A stretch of DNA of 64,000 bases from Methylobacterium aquaticum (GTDB lineage Bacteria; Pseudomonadota; Alphaproteobacteria; Rhizobiales; Beijerinckiaceae), in the NCBI RefSeq assembly GCF_001043915.1, contig NZ_LABX01000103.1:1-64000 (forward strand), in the 5' to 3' direction. Shown piece after piece: positions 42,627-51,442 of this stretch. Position 1 is the stretch's first letter, and every line of letters begins with the position of its first letter. The notes under the pieces were generated by a model that did not search any database, was not told where the DNA came from, and worked only from the letters and a program-made list of their open reading frames with translations. A program made the position numbers and the translations under genes.

Positions 42627-43007
42627 GTGACGGGGATCTACCTGTTCGATCTCGCCTCGATGCACGGCCGCTACCTGTCGGTGCGCCAGTCGACGATCGC
42701 CGGCAACGTGGCCAACGCCAACACCCAGGGCTACAAGGCCCGGGACGTCGCGCCCTTCGCCCAGGTGCTCGCCGGCACCGGCGCCGACATGGCGGCGACC
42801 GCCCAGGCCCATCTCCACGCCCCGGGCCTCGGGGTGCCGGTGCGGCCCGACAAGTCCGGCTGGGACGTGCTCGAGACCGCGAGCGGCGTCAGCCTGGAGC
42901 AGGAGATGCTGAAGGCGAGCGAGGTGTCGCGTCAGCACAACCTCGATGTCGGGGTGGTGCGCAGCTTCCACCGCATGCTGATGTCGGCCGTGAGGAGCGG
43001 ATCGTGA
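42627..43007 (+). CDS. flgB: Flagellar basal-body proximal rod protein FlgB
   Basis: A 126-residue rod subunit, the first gene of the flagellar operon. The N-terminal rod signature is seen as [30 protein letters not shown]. The C-terminal helix is [22 protein letters not shown]. The start is a GTG at 42627 with GGAGAGG in front. Its stop overlaps the start of flgC (GTGA). Confidence 0.92.
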   Translation: MTGIYLFDLASMHGRYLSVRQSTIAGNVANANTQGYKARDVAPFAQVLAGTGADMAATAQAHLHAPGLGVPVRPDKSGWDVLETASGVSLEQEMLKASEVSRQHNLDVGVVRSFHRMLMSAVRSGS

Positions 43008-43420
43008 TCGACCCCCTGATGACGGCCACCCGCCTCGCCAGCGCGGGCCTCGAAGCCCAGTCCCTGCGCATGCGGGTGGTGTCGGAGAACCTCGCCAACG
43101 TCCAGTCGACGGGCGATGTGCCGGGGGCCGACCCCTATTCGCGCAAGACCGTGACCTTCAAGGCCGAGCTCGACCGGGCGGTGGGGGCCGCCTCGGTCAA
43201 GGTGCGCGACATCGATATCGACAAGACCCCGTTCCGCGTCGAGTACGACCCGAGCAACCCGGCGGCGGACCAGAACGGCAACGTCAAGCTGCCGAACGTG
43301 AACGCCCTGATCGAGATGGCCGACATGCGCGAGGCCAACCGCTCCTACGAAGCCAACCTACAGGTGATCAAGCAGGCCCGCGCCATGGTGGCCAGCGTGA
43401 TCGACCTCCTGAGGACATGA
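43004..43420 (+). CDS. flgC: Flagellar basal-body rod protein FlgC
   Basis: A 138-residue rod subunit. The N-terminus has [26 protein letters not shown], the typical rod/hook signature. The middle has [14 protein letters not shown]. The C-terminus has [42 protein letters not shown], typical of FlgC. The GTG start at 43004 overlaps the flgB stop. FliE follows 7 bp downstream. Confidence 0.94.
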   Translation: MIDPLMTATRLASAGLEAQSLRMRVVSENLANVQSTGDVPGADPYSRKTVTFKAELDRAVGAASVKVRDIDIDKTPFRVEYDPSNPAADQNGNVKLPNVNALIEMADMREANRSYEANLQVIKQARAMVASVIDLLRT

Positions 43421-43427
43421 GCATCCG

Positions 43428-43778
43428 ATGATCGAGGCCCTCACCCTCTCCGCCTTCGACCTGGCCGCGGCTTCCTCCCGCCCCGAGGGCGCCTCCGTTC
43501 AGCGGGCGACGCTGCCCCCGGTGACCGGAGCGGCTGTTCCCGGTGCCGACGGCGCCGCTCCGGCGGATTTCGGGCAGATCATGGCGAGCTTCGCCACCGG
43601 CATGCGCAACGACCTGCGCGCCGGCGAGGCCGCGGCGATCGCCGGCATCCAGGGCAAGGCCTCGACCCAGCAGGTCGTCGAGGCGGTGATGTCCGCCGAG
43701 CAGAGTCTCCAGACCGCGGTCGCCATCCGCGACAAGGTCGTGGCCGCCTATCTCGAACTGAGCCGCATGGCGATCTGA
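43428..43778 (+). CDS. fliE: Flagellar hook-basal body protein FliE
   Basis: A 116-residue junction protein between the MS ring and the rod. The Ala/Pro-rich N-terminal part is variable. The conserved C-terminal part reads [55 protein letters not shown], typical of FliE. It is part of the co-directional flagellar operon, 14 bp before flgG. Confidence 0.93.
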   Translation: MIEALTLSAFDLAAASSRPEGASVQRATLPPVTGAAVPGADGAAPADFGQIMASFATGMRNDLRAGEAAAIAGIQGKASTQQVVEAVMSAEQSLQTAVAIRDKVVAAYLELSRMAI

Positions 43779-43792
43779 GGATTTCACGAAAG

Positions 43793-44581
43793 ATGAGAGC
43801 GCTCGCCGTCGCCGCCACGGGCATGTCCGCCCAGCAGCTCAACCTCGAAGTCATCGCCAACAACATCGCCAACCTGAACACCACCGGGTTCAAGGGGGCG
43901 CGGGCCGAGTTCACCGACCTGCTCTACCAGGCCGAGCGGCAGCAGGGCGTGCCCAACCAGTCCGGCCAGGAGGCGATCCCCGAGGGCGCGATGCTCGGCC
44001 TCGGCGTGCGCGCGGCGGCGATCCGCAACCTGCACCGCCAGGGCCAGCTCACCAACACGGCCAACCAGCTCGATCTCGCCATCAACGGCCGCGGCTACTT
44101 CCAGATCACCAGCCCGAGCGGCGAGATCAACTACACCCGCGCCGGCGCCTTCAACAAGAACGCCACCGGCCAGCTCGTCACGCTCGAGGGCTATACCGTC
44201 GATCCCGCGATCCTGATCCCGAACAACGCCACCGAGATCACCATCAACCAATCGGGCCAGGTCTTCGCCAAGGTCGACGGGCAGGTGGCGCAGCAGAATA
44301 TCGGCCAGATCACCATCGCCAACTTCGCCAACGAGTCGGGGCTGGAGCCCCTCGGCAACGGCCTCTACCGCGAGACCCCGGCCTCGGGCGCGGCGGTGAT
44401 CGGCAATCCGGGCGATGCCAGCTACGGCAAGCTCCAGCAGGGCTACCTCGAAGGCTCGAACGTCGATCCGGTCAAGGAGATCACCAGCCTGATCACCGCC
44501 CAGCGCTCGTTCGAGATGAACTCCAAGGTGATCCAGGCCGTCGACGAGATGGCCAGCACGGTCTCCAAGGGCATCCGGTGA
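43793..44581 (+). CDS. flgG: Flagellar distal rod protein FlgG
   Basis: A 262-residue distal rod protein. N-terminal signature: [46 protein letters not shown]. The middle has [12 protein letters not shown] and [18 protein letters not shown]. The C-terminal part has [40 protein letters not shown], all typical of FlgG. Standard length. Confidence 0.96.
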   Translation: MRALAVAATGMSAQQLNLEVIANNIANLNTTGFKGARAEFTDLLYQAERQQGVPNQSGQEAIPEGAMLGLGVRAAAIRNLHRQGQLTNTANQLDLAINGRGYFQITSPSGEINYTRAGAFNKNATGQLVTLEGYTVDPAILIPNNATEITINQSGQVFAKVDGQVAQQNIGQITIANFANESGLEPLGNGLYRETPASGAAVIGNPGDASYGKLQQGYLEGSNVDPVKEITSLITAQRSFEMNSKVIQAVDEMASTVSKGIR

Positions 44582-44678
44582 GCCGGGATCCGGTCGTTCC
44601 GACGTCCGGCCCCCGACCTCGGTGAGACTGCCACGCCGCCGGTCCAAGGCGGCGCCCCTCCTCCCGGCGCGACACCCC

Positions 44679-45227
44679 ATGTCATCCTCTCTCCGGCATC
44701 CCCGTCTCCGGCCTTCCCGCCTGGTCCTGGCGCTCGTCGTCGGCCTCTGCCTGCCGGCCGCCCTCGGCGTGGCCGCCCCGGCCCCGTCGCCGCCCACGGG
44801 GTCGCCCACCGGGTCGCCGGCCGCCGCCGCGGCGAACGAGATGCTGCTGCCGGTGCCGACCGTGACGATCTATCCGGGCGACACGATCAAGGAGTCGATG
44901 CTGCGGCTCCAGTCCTATCCGACGACCTTCCGGGCCCGGGCGGCGGTGATCGACGCGCCGATGGCCATCGTCGGGCGCACCGCCCGCCGGATGCTGCTGC
45001 CGGGCGAGCCGGTGCCGGTCAACGCCGTCGACGATCCGCGCCTCGTCAGCCGCGGCACGCCGACCCAGATGATCTTCGAGGAGAACGGCCTCGTCATCAC
45101 GGCGGTCGGGGCGCCGTTGCAGAATGGCGGCCTCGGCGAGACCATCCGGGTGCGCAACACCGACACCAACCGCATCGTTCTGGGCACCGTGATGGCCGAC
45201 GGGCGCATCAGGATCGGCGGGTTCTGA
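44679..45227 (+). CDS. flgA: Flagellar P-ring chaperone FlgA
   Basis: A 182-residue periplasmic chaperone needed for P-ring assembly. A signal sequence (LVLALVVGLCLPAALGVAAPA) is preceded by basic residues. The SAF-like domain has VTIYPGDTIKESML, IGRTARRMLLPGEPV (seen as IVGRTARRMLLPGEPVPVNAV), and ENGLVITAVGAPLQNGGLGETIRVRNTDTNRIVLGTVMADGRI, typical of FlgA C-termini. The ATG at 44679 gives the signal peptide; the frame opens earlier at 44622. The stop overlaps flgI (TGATG). Confidence 0.93.
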   Translation: MSSSLRHPRLRPSRLVLALVVGLCLPAALGVAAPAPSPPTGSPTGSPAAAAANEMLLPVPTVTIYPGDTIKESMLRLQSYPTTFRARAAVIDAPMAIVGRTARRMLLPGEPVPVNAVDDPRLVSRGTPTQMIFEENGLVITAVGAPLQNGGLGETIRVRNTDTNRIVLGTVMADGRIRIGGF

Positions 45228-46378
45228 TGCGGGCCCGGTTCCGCATCGTCCTCGCCCGCGTCGTCTCGGCCTTGGCCGTCGCCCTGGTGCCGGCCGTCCC
45301 GGCGCGCGCCGCCGCCCCGGTCATCGCCAGCGGCGGCTATGCCCGGATCAAGGACGTCGCCAGCCTCAAGGGCGTGCGCGACAACCAGATCGTCGGCTAC
45401 GGCCTGGTCACCGGCCTCCAGGGCACCGGCGACACCCTGCGCAACGCCCAGTTCACCGAGCAGGCGCTGCAATCGATGCTCGACCGGATGGGCATCAACG
45501 TGCGCGATGCGCGCCTGCGCACCCGCAACGTCGCCGCCGTGATGGTGACGGCCGACCTGCCTCCTTACGTCGGCGCCGGCTCGCGCATCGACGTGACGGT
45601 GACCTCCCTCGGCGACGCGACCTCCCTGCGTGGCGGCACGCTGCTGATGACGCCCCTGTCCGGCGGAGACGGCAACGTCTACGCCGCCGCGCAGGGGCCG
45701 CTCGCCGTTTCGGGTTTCTCGGCGCAGGGCCAGGCCGAGCAGCTGACGCAGGGCGTGCCGACCGCCGGCCGCATCCCCAACGGCGCGCTCATCGAGCGCG
45801 AGGTGCCGGGCGCGTTCCGCGACCTGCCCGAGCTGGTCTTCGAGCTGAAGAATCCCGACTTCAAGACCGCCACGATGGTGGCCGACGCCATCAACGCCTA
45901 CGCGATCGGCCGCTTCCGCCGCCGCATCGCCAGCCCGCGCGACCAGCGCTCGGTGGTGCTCCAGCGCCCCCGCGACATGGTCCTGCCGCGCCTCGTCGCC
46001 GAGATCGGCGACCTGACGATCCAGCCCGACGTGCCGGCCCGGGTCGTGGTCGACCAGCGCACCGGCACGGTGGTGATCGGCCGCAACGTGCAGATCTCCA
46101 CGGTCGCGGTCACCCACGGCAACCTCACGGTGCGGGTCACCGAGACGCCGGAAGTGTCGCAGCCCGCCCCCTTCTCCAACGGCCAGACCACGGTGGTGCC
46201 GCGCACGGAGGTGGCGGCCCGCGAGGAGCAGGGCAAGCTCGCGGTGCTCGGCGGCTCCGACCTTCAGACCCTGGTGCGCGGCCTCAACCAGGTCGGCCTC
46301 AAGCCGACCGACATCATCGCGATCCTCCAGGCGGTGAAGACCGCCGGCGCCCTCCAGGCGGAGCTCGTCGTCCAATGA
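45227..46378 (+). CDS. flgI: Flagellar P-ring protein FlgI
   Basis: A 383-residue periplasmic ring protein. The signal peptide ends around ARA-AAPV. Conserved parts: ARIKDVASLKGVRDNQIVGYGLVTGLQGTGDTLRNAQFTEQALQSMLDRMGI, NVAAVMVTADLPPYVGAGSRIDVTVTSLGDATSLRGGTLLMTPLSG, and the C-terminal DLQTLVRGLNQVGLKPTDIIAILQAVKTAGALQAEL. It overlaps flgA at its start and motE at its end. Confidence 0.96.
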   Translation: MRARFRIVLARVVSALAVALVPAVPARAAAPVIASGGYARIKDVASLKGVRDNQIVGYGLVTGLQGTGDTLRNAQFTEQALQSMLDRMGINVRDARLRTRNVAAVMVTADLPPYVGAGSRIDVTVTSLGDATSLRGGTLLMTPLSGGDGNVYAAAQGPLAVSGFSAQGQAEQLTQGVPTAGRIPNGALIEREVPGAFRDLPELVFELKNPDFKTATMVADAINAYAIGRFRRRIASPRDQRSVVLQRPRDMVLPRLVAEIGDLTIQPDVPARVVVDQRTGTVVIGRNVQISTVAVTHGNLTVRVTETPEVSQPAPFSNGQTTVVPRTEVAAREEQGKLAVLGGSDLQTLVRGLNQVGLKPTDIIAILQAVKTAGALQAELVVQ

Positions 46379-46974
46379 CCCGGATCCTCCTCACGGCCCG
46401 CCTGCTGGCACTCTCCCTGGCCGTCGCCGGCCCGGCTCTCGCCGCCGGCGACGGCCATGGCGGTGGCGCGGCGAGCGACCCGGCCAAGGACGCGGCGATG
46501 CGCGCCATCGCCGCCCGCGACGCCCCCAAGGAGCCGACCGCCCAGGACTTCGCCGCCGGGGGAGCCGCCAAGGACCCGGCCAAGACCGGCTATTGCGCCA
46601 CCATCGCGGATGCCGCGGCCGATGCCCGCTTCGCCTGGCAGAAGGAGCAGCTCGCCGCGCTTGAGAAGCAGGTCGAGGAGCGCATCCGCCGCCTCGAGGA
46701 GAAGCGCGCCGAGTACGAGGCGGTGGTCCAGCGCCGCAAGGAATTCCTGGCCAAGGCCGACGAGAGCGTGGTGGCGGTCTACGCCAAGATGCGGGCCGAT
46801 GCCGCGGCGCTCCAGCTCACCAACATGCCCGAGGACAACGCCGCGGCGATCCTGGTGAAGCTCAACGCCCGGACGGCGAGCGCGGTGCTCGCCGAGATGG
46901 AGGCGTCCCGCGCCGCGTCGCTGGCCCGCAAGATGGCCGAGGCCGGCCGCCGCAAGGACAACGAGAGATCGTGA
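46375..46974 (+). CDS. motE: Flagellar motor protein MotE-like (MgtE N-domain-like)
   Basis: A 199-residue protein with signal peptide (LLALSLAVAGPALAAGDG). A low-complexity Ala/Asp/Lys part is followed by a long coiled coil (about 85-145: WQKEQLAALEKQVEERIRRLEEKRAEYEAVVQRRKEFL). Then comes MRADAAALQLTNMPEDNAAAILVKLNARTASAVLAEMEASRAASLARKMAE, the MgtE-N-like part seen in rhizobial MotE, a chaperone for MotC. Its position between flgI and flgH is the usual one. The ATG overlaps the flgI stop. Confidence 0.85.
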   Translation: MTRILLTARLLALSLAVAGPALAAGDGHGGGAASDPAKDAAMRAIAARDAPKEPTAQDFAAGGAAKDPAKTGYCATIADAAADARFAWQKEQLAALEKQVEERIRRLEEKRAEYEAVVQRRKEFLAKADESVVAVYAKMRADAAALQLTNMPEDNAAAILVKLNARTASAVLAEMEASRAASLARKMAEAGRRKDNERS

Positions 46975-47711
46975 TGACCCCCCCGTTCCCGGCCGCCCGC
47001 CTCCTCACTCTCCGCCTGCTTCCCTTGGCCGTCGCGGGCCTCGCGCTCGCCGGGTGCCAGAGCAGGCTCGACGAGTTCGGCCGCCCGCCGAGCCTGACGC
47101 CGATCGGCACCGGGCTCGCCGCCCCGCGCGAGGCCCTGCCCTCGACCTTCGGCTCGCTCCAGAGCCGGCACAGCTACCACTCGACCTGGTCGCCGGCGAG
47201 CGCCGACCTGTTTCAGGATCCCCGCGCCCGCAACATCGGCGACGTGCTGACCGTCAGCATCCTGATCAACGACAAGGCGCAGTTCGACAATGCCAGCGAC
47301 CGCTCGCGCAGCCAGAAGTCGAGCCTCGGCTTCGATTTCGGCTACGGCGTCTCCGGGCTGAAGGATTCGGCCACCGCCGATACCGGCATCCGGTCCGGCA
47401 CCGAGACCAAGGGCCAGGGCACCATCGACCGCAAGGAGAACCTGAGCCTGTCGATCGCCGCCGTGATCACCGAGGTGCTGCCGAACGGCAACCTCCTGAT
47501 CAGCGGCTCGCAGGAGATCCGGGTCAACAACGAGGTGCGGGTGCTCAACGTCGCCGGCATCGTGCGGCCGCGCGACATCTCGCGCAAGAACACCATCGAC
47601 TACGACAAGATCGCCGAGGCCCGGGTCTCCTATGGCGGCCGCGGCCGGCTCAGCGACGTGCAGGCGCCGACCCTCGGCCAGCAGATCTTCGAGACCGTCG
47701 CGCCGTTCTGA
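46974..47711 (+). CDS. flgH: Flagellar L-ring lipoprotein FlgH
   Basis: A 245-residue outer-membrane ring protein. Its lipobox LAGC (in GLALAGCQS) marks lipid attachment. Conserved parts: SADLFQDPRARNIGDVLTVSILINDKAQFDN and GQGTIDRKENLSLSIAAVITEVLPNGNLLISGSQEIRVNNEVRVLNVAGIVRPRDISRKNTIDYDKIAEARVSYGGRG. The ATG at 46974 overlaps the last base of the motE stop. A GTG one codon earlier is an alternative. Confidence 0.95.
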   Translation: MTPPFPAARLLTLRLLPLAVAGLALAGCQSRLDEFGRPPSLTPIGTGLAAPREALPSTFGSLQSRHSYHSTWSPASADLFQDPRARNIGDVLTVSILINDKAQFDNASDRSRSQKSSLGFDFGYGVSGLKDSATADTGIRSGTETKGQGTIDRKENLSLSIAAVITEVLPNGNLLISGSQEIRVNNEVRVLNVAGIVRPRDISRKNTIDYDKIAEARVSYGGRGRLSDVQAPTLGQQIFETVAPF

Positions 47712-47735
47712 CGGCCCGAACCTGGGGGACGCGCG

Positions 47736-48227
47736 ATGGCGGACAAGGACGAGAAGAAGAAGGGCGGCGGCAAGGCGTGGATCGGCGCCCTCGCCCTCTG
47801 CACCCTGGTGGCGATCGGCACCGGCGGCGGCCTCGGCATGTACCTGATGTCGAGCGTCGAGAAGGCGGTCGACCAGAAGACCCGCGAGGCGCAGGAGCAC
47901 GAGAAGGCCGCCAAGGTCCTGAACTATTCCGGCGACCTGACCCTGCGCAGCGTCGGCTCGGTGGTGACGAACCTCGCCGAGCCGGCCGATTCCTGGATCC
48001 GGCTCGAATCCTCGGTGGTGTTCAAGACCGGCAGCCTGCCGACCCCGGACATCACGGTGGCGGAGATCAAGGCCGACATGATCGCCTATCTGCGCACGCT
48101 CTCGACGGCCCAGATCGAGGGGGCGAGCGGCTTGCAGCATCTGCGCGAGGATCTCAACGAGCGCGTGTCCTTGCGCACCAAGGGGGCGATCCGCGAGCTG
48201 ATCGTCGAGGTCCTGGTGGTGCAATGA
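47736..48227 (+). CDS. fliL: Flagellar basal body-associated protein FliL
   Basis: A 163-residue membrane protein that sits near the stator. A charged N-terminus (MADKDEKKKGGGK) is followed by one membrane helix (AWIGALALCTLVAIGTGGGLGMYLM). The periplasmic part has VVTNLAEPADSWIRLESSVVFKTG and ends LREDLNERVSLRTKGAIRELIVEVLVVQ, typical of FliL. Its stop overlaps the fliP start (ATGA). Confidence 0.92.
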   Translation: MADKDEKKKGGGKAWIGALALCTLVAIGTGGGLGMYLMSSVEKAVDQKTREAQEHEKAAKVLNYSGDLTLRSVGSVVTNLAEPADSWIRLESSVVFKTGSLPTPDITVAEIKADMIAYLRTLSTAQIEGASGLQHLREDLNERVSLRTKGAIRELIVEVLVVQ

Positions 48228-49024
48228 GCGGTTGTCCAGTCCGTCGACGCACCCTCCTCGCCCTCGCGACCGCCGCCTTCCTGCTCCTGCCGGCCGGCGC
48301 CGCCCTGGCCCAGGGCGCGGCGGGCGGCGCGGCCGGCAGCGTCACGGGCATCCCGGGTCTCGACGCGCTGCTGCCGCCGGGCAACGGCGCGGCGAGCGGG
48401 CGCATCCTCCAGCTCGTCGCCCTGCTCACGGTGCTCTCGCTCGCGCCGGGCTTGCTCGTGATGGTGACGAGCTTCACGCGCTTCGCCGTCGCCTTCTCGT
48501 TCCTGCGCTCGGGGCTCGGCCTCCAGAGCACGCCCGCCAACCTCTTCCTCGTCAGCCTGTCGCTGTTCATGACCTTCTACGTCATGGCGCCGACCTTCGA
48601 CCGGGCCTGGAGCGAGGGCGTGCGCCCGCTCCAGGAGAACCGGATCACCGAGGAGGAAGCCTTCACCCGCATCACCGACCCGTTCCGCGAGTTCATGTCG
48701 GCCCAGGTGCGCCCGAAGGATCTCCAGACCTTCCAGGATCTCGCCAGCCGCACCTTCCCGAAGGCTCAAGAAGGCGAGAAGATCGACCTGCGCATCCTGA
48801 TCCCGGCCTTCATGATCTCGGAGCTGCGCCGCGGCTTCGAGATCGGCTTCCTGATCGCCCTGCCCTTCCTCGTCATCGACATGATCGTCTCGACGATCGT
48901 GATGTCGATGGGCATGATGATGCTGCCGCCGACGGTGATCTCGCTGCCGTTCAAGGTGCTGTTCTTCATCCTGATCGACGGCTGGAACCTGCTGGTGAGC
49001 GGGCTGGTCAAGTCGTTCTTCTAG
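48224..49024 (+). CDS. fliP: Flagellar type III export protein FliP
   Basis: A 266-residue export-gate protein with signal peptide (LLALATAAFLLLPAGAALA). Conserved parts: LLTVLSLAPGLLVMVTSFTRFAVAFSFLRSGLGLQSTPANLFLVSLSLFMTFYVMAPTFDRAW, then IPAFMISELRRGFEIGFLIALPFLVIDMIVSTIVMSMGMMMLPPTVISLPFKVLFFILIDGWNLLVSGLVKSF. It is the last gene of this operon. fliQ and fliR do not follow here; they must be elsewhere. Confidence 0.96.
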   Translation: MSGCPVRRRTLLALATAAFLLLPAGAALAQGAAGGAAGSVTGIPGLDALLPPGNGAASGRILQLVALLTVLSLAPGLLVMVTSFTRFAVAFSFLRSGLGLQSTPANLFLVSLSLFMTFYVMAPTFDRAWSEGVRPLQENRITEEEAFTRITDPFREFMSAQVRPKDLQTFQDLASRTFPKAQEGEKIDLRILIPAFMISELRRGFEIGFLIALPFLVIDMIVSTIVMSMGMMMLPPTVISLPFKVLFFILIDGWNLLVSGLVKSFF

Positions 49025-49073
49025 ATTCGTCTCAGAAAGAAGCGCGTGCGCCACCTGATCCGGAGGGCGCCCG

Positions 49074-49955
49074 TCATGACGCGCGCGACCTCTCGGGAAG
49101 CGGGTTCCCCTCTCCCGCCCCACTCCGTGCGGCATCCTCCCCCGCAGAGGGGGGAGGGGTCAGGCGCGCATCGTCGGCGACGGCTCCTGGTCCCGGCCCC
49201 GGCAGCAGCCGGTCGCTCTCGTCCTTCAGCGCCACCCCCGTGAGCCGCCGGCTCAGGGCCTGATCGATCAGCCAGTGCAGCTTGAACGCCGCCAGGTCCG
49301 GCGTCAGCCCCGCCGCCCGCACGTTCGACAGGCAGTTGCGCTCGGCGTCGGTCCGGCCCGGGCGCGGGTCGAAGGTGAGGTAGATCCCGAGGCTGTCGGG
49401 CGAGGACAGGCCGGGCCGCTCGCCGATCAGCACCGCGACGGCGCGGGCCCGGAGCAGCGCCCCGACCGCGTCGCTGAGGGCCACCCGGCTCTGCGTCGCC
49501 ACCACCACCGGCGCGAGGCGCCAGCCCGCCCCGGTGAGCGCCGGCGTCAGCGCCGTGAGAAGCGGCACCGCCCCCTCGTGGATGGCGCGGGCCGAGAGGC
49601 CGTCCGCCACCACGAGCGCCAGGTCGACCGGGTCGCCCGCCGCCGCCGCCGCGAGCGCCGCCGTGGAGGCCGCGTCGAGCCGCCGCCCGAGATCGGGCCG
49701 GCGCAGGTAGGTCGCCCGGTCGGGCGCCGCCGAGGCCACCACCACGGACTCGAAGCCGAGCGCCGCGATCCCGGCCCGCACGCCGTCCACGTCGAGGGGC
49801 GTGTGGACCGCGTCGCGGGCCTGCGCATGGGCGAGGCCGAAGCGCAGCACTTCCCGGGTCGGCAGGCCCGATCCGGCGCGGCCGAGCGCGATGCGGGCCG
49901 GGGTCAGGGCGGCGAGGCGTCGCCAGGCGGCGGCCGGATCGTCCTCCCGGCTCAC
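49074..49955 (-). CDS. eutC: Ethanolamine ammonia-lyase small subunit
   Basis: With EutB and adenosylcobalamin, splits ethanolamine into acetaldehyde and ammonia. The protein has 293 residues. The family core is visible: TPARIALGRAGSGLPTREVLRFGLAHAQARDAVHTPLD, LALVVADGLSARAIHEGAVPLL, VALSDAVGALLRARAVAVLIGERPGLSSPDSLGIYLTFDPRPGRTDAERNCLSNVRAAGL. After LTGVALKDES the last ~35 residues are not family-like. They are coded by a GC-rich inverted repeat (about 49105-49160), so the original end may have been lost. The GTG start at 49955 overlaps the eutB stop. Confidence 0.93.
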   Translation of the reverse strand: MSREDDPAAAWRRLAALTPARIALGRAGSGLPTREVLRFGLAHAQARDAVHTPLDVDGVRAGIAALGFESVVVASAAPDRATYLRRPDLGRRLDAASTAALAAAAAGDPVDLALVVADGLSARAIHEGAVPLLTALTPALTGAGWRLAPVVVATQSRVALSDAVGALLRARAVAVLIGERPGLSSPDSLGIYLTFDPRPGRTDAERNCLSNVRAAGLTPDLAAFKLHWLIDQALSRRLTGVALKDESDRLLPGPGPGAVADDARLTPPPSAGEDAARSGAGEGNPLPERSRAS

Positions 49956-51349
49956 GCGGCAAGTTCCGGCGTGGTGGCAAGTCCCGGCGCGGCGGCGAGG
50001 AGCGGCGCTCCGCCGCCGGGCAGCAGGACCCCGTCGGCGTCGGTCAGCCCCATCCGGGCGAGCCATGCCGCGAATTCCGGCGCCCGCCTCAGCCCCATCA
50101 CCTCGCGCAGGTAGAGCTGGTCGTGGAACGAGGTCGATTGATAGTTCAGCATCACGTCGTCGGCCCCCGGCACGCCCATGACGTAGGTCACGCCGGCGGC
50201 GCCGAGCAGCGTCAGCAGCGTGTCCATGTCGTCCTGGTCGGCCTCGGCATGATTGGTGTAGCAGACGTCGACCCCGAGCGGCACGCCCATCAGCTTGCCG
50301 CAGAAATGATCCTCTAGCCCGGCCCGGATGATCTCCTTGCCGTCGTAGAGGTATTCCGGGCCGATGAAGCCCACCACCGTGTTGACGAGGAGCGGCCGGA
50401 ACGCGCGGGCCACCGCATAGGCCCGGGCCTCCAGGGTCTGCTGGTCGATGCCGTGATGGGCCTCCGCCGACAGCGCCGAGCCCTGGCCGGTCTCGAAATA
50501 CATCACGTTGTCGCCCAGGGTGCCGCGCTTCTGCGCCAGGGCCGCCTCGTGCGCCTCCTTCAGCACCGCCAGCGTGACGCCGAACGAGGCGTTGGCTCCT
50601 TGCGTGCCTGCAATCGACTGGAACACGAGGTCGACCGGCACGCCGCGGTTCATCGCCTCCAGCGTCGTGGTCACGTGGGTGAGGACGCAGCCTTGCGTGG
50701 GGATCGCGAAGCGGTCGATCAGCTCGGCGAGGAGATGCAGCAGGCCGGTCAGGCCCTGCACCGAATCCGAGACCGGGTTGATGCCGATGCAGGCATCGCC
50801 GCAGCCGTAAGCCAGCCCGTCGAGGATCGACGCCGTGATGCCGGCGGGATCGTCGCTCGGGTGGTTCGGCTGGAGCCGGACCGCCAGCGTGCCGGGCAGC
50901 CCGATCGTGTTGCGCAGGCGCGTGACCACCCGGGCCTTGCGGGCGACCAGGATCAGGTCCTGGTTGCGCATGATCTTCGACACCGCGGCGGCGATTTCCG
51001 GTGTCACCCCGGGCGCGATCGCCGCCAGGGTCTCCGACGAGGCGGTGAGCAGGAATTCGCGGAAATCCCCGACCGTCAGATGGGCGATGCGGGCGAAGGC
51101 CGCGGCGTCGTGGCTGTCGAGGATCAGCCGGGTGACGTCGTCGGCCTCGTAGGGGATCAGCGGCCGGGCCAGGATGTCGGCCAGCGGCACCTCGGCGAGG
51201 CACCAGCGCGCCGCCATGCCTTCCTCGGCGCTCCCGGCCGCGAGGCCGGCGAGCCGGTCGCCGGAGCGCGGCGGGCTCGCCTTCGCCATCAGCTCGGCGA
51301 GATCGGCGAAGACGAAGGTTCGGGGTCCGACGACATGCCGATAGGTCAT
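49952..51349 (-). CDS. eutB: Ethanolamine ammonia-lyase large subunit
   Basis: The catalytic subunit of the cobalamin-dependent lyase, 465 residues, close to E. coli EutB. Conserved parts: DLILVARKARVVTRLRNTIGLPGTLAVRLQPNHPSDDPAGITASILDGLAYGCGDACIGINPVSDS, VFQSIAGTQGANASFGVTL, MYFETGQGSALSAEAHHGIDQQTLEARAYAVARAF, and CYTNHAEADQDDMDTLLTLLGAAGVTYVMGVPGADDVMLNYQSTSFHD. No eutA reactivase and no ethanolamine permease gene is nearby in the window. Transcribed with eutC. Confidence 0.96.
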   Translation of the reverse strand: MTYRHVVGPRTFVFADLAELMAKASPPRSGDRLAGLAAGSAEEGMAARWCLAEVPLADILARPLIPYEADDVTRLILDSHDAAAFARIAHLTVGDFREFLLTASSETLAAIAPGVTPEIAAAVSKIMRNQDLILVARKARVVTRLRNTIGLPGTLAVRLQPNHPSDDPAGITASILDGLAYGCGDACIGINPVSDSVQGLTGLLHLLAELIDRFAIPTQGCVLTHVTTTLEAMNRGVPVDLVFQSIAGTQGANASFGVTLAVLKEAHEAALAQKRGTLGDNVMYFETGQGSALSAEAHHGIDQQTLEARAYAVARAFRPLLVNTVVGFIGPEYLYDGKEIIRAGLEDHFCGKLMGVPLGVDVCYTNHAEADQDDMDTLLTLLGAAGVTYVMGVPGADDVMLNYQSTSFHDQLYLREVMGLRRAPEFAAWLARMGLTDADGVLLPGGGAPLLAAAPGLATTPELAA

Positions 51350-51381
51350 GGGCGATCGCTCATGCGGGGGCCTTCTTCCGG

Positions 51382-51442
51382 ATGAACCTAACGCAGGCCG
51401 CCTTCGGCGTCATGAACCTCACGCAAGGCCGCCTTCGGCGTC
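51382..51442. repeat. 30-bp tandem duplication at the 3' end of the transglutaminase gene
   Basis: ATGAACCTAACGCAGGCCGC...GGCGTC (51382-51411) is followed by a near copy (51412-51442) with one substitution and one extra base. The second copy contains the stop and last codons of the transglutaminase-like gene (- strand). Confidence 0.85.
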
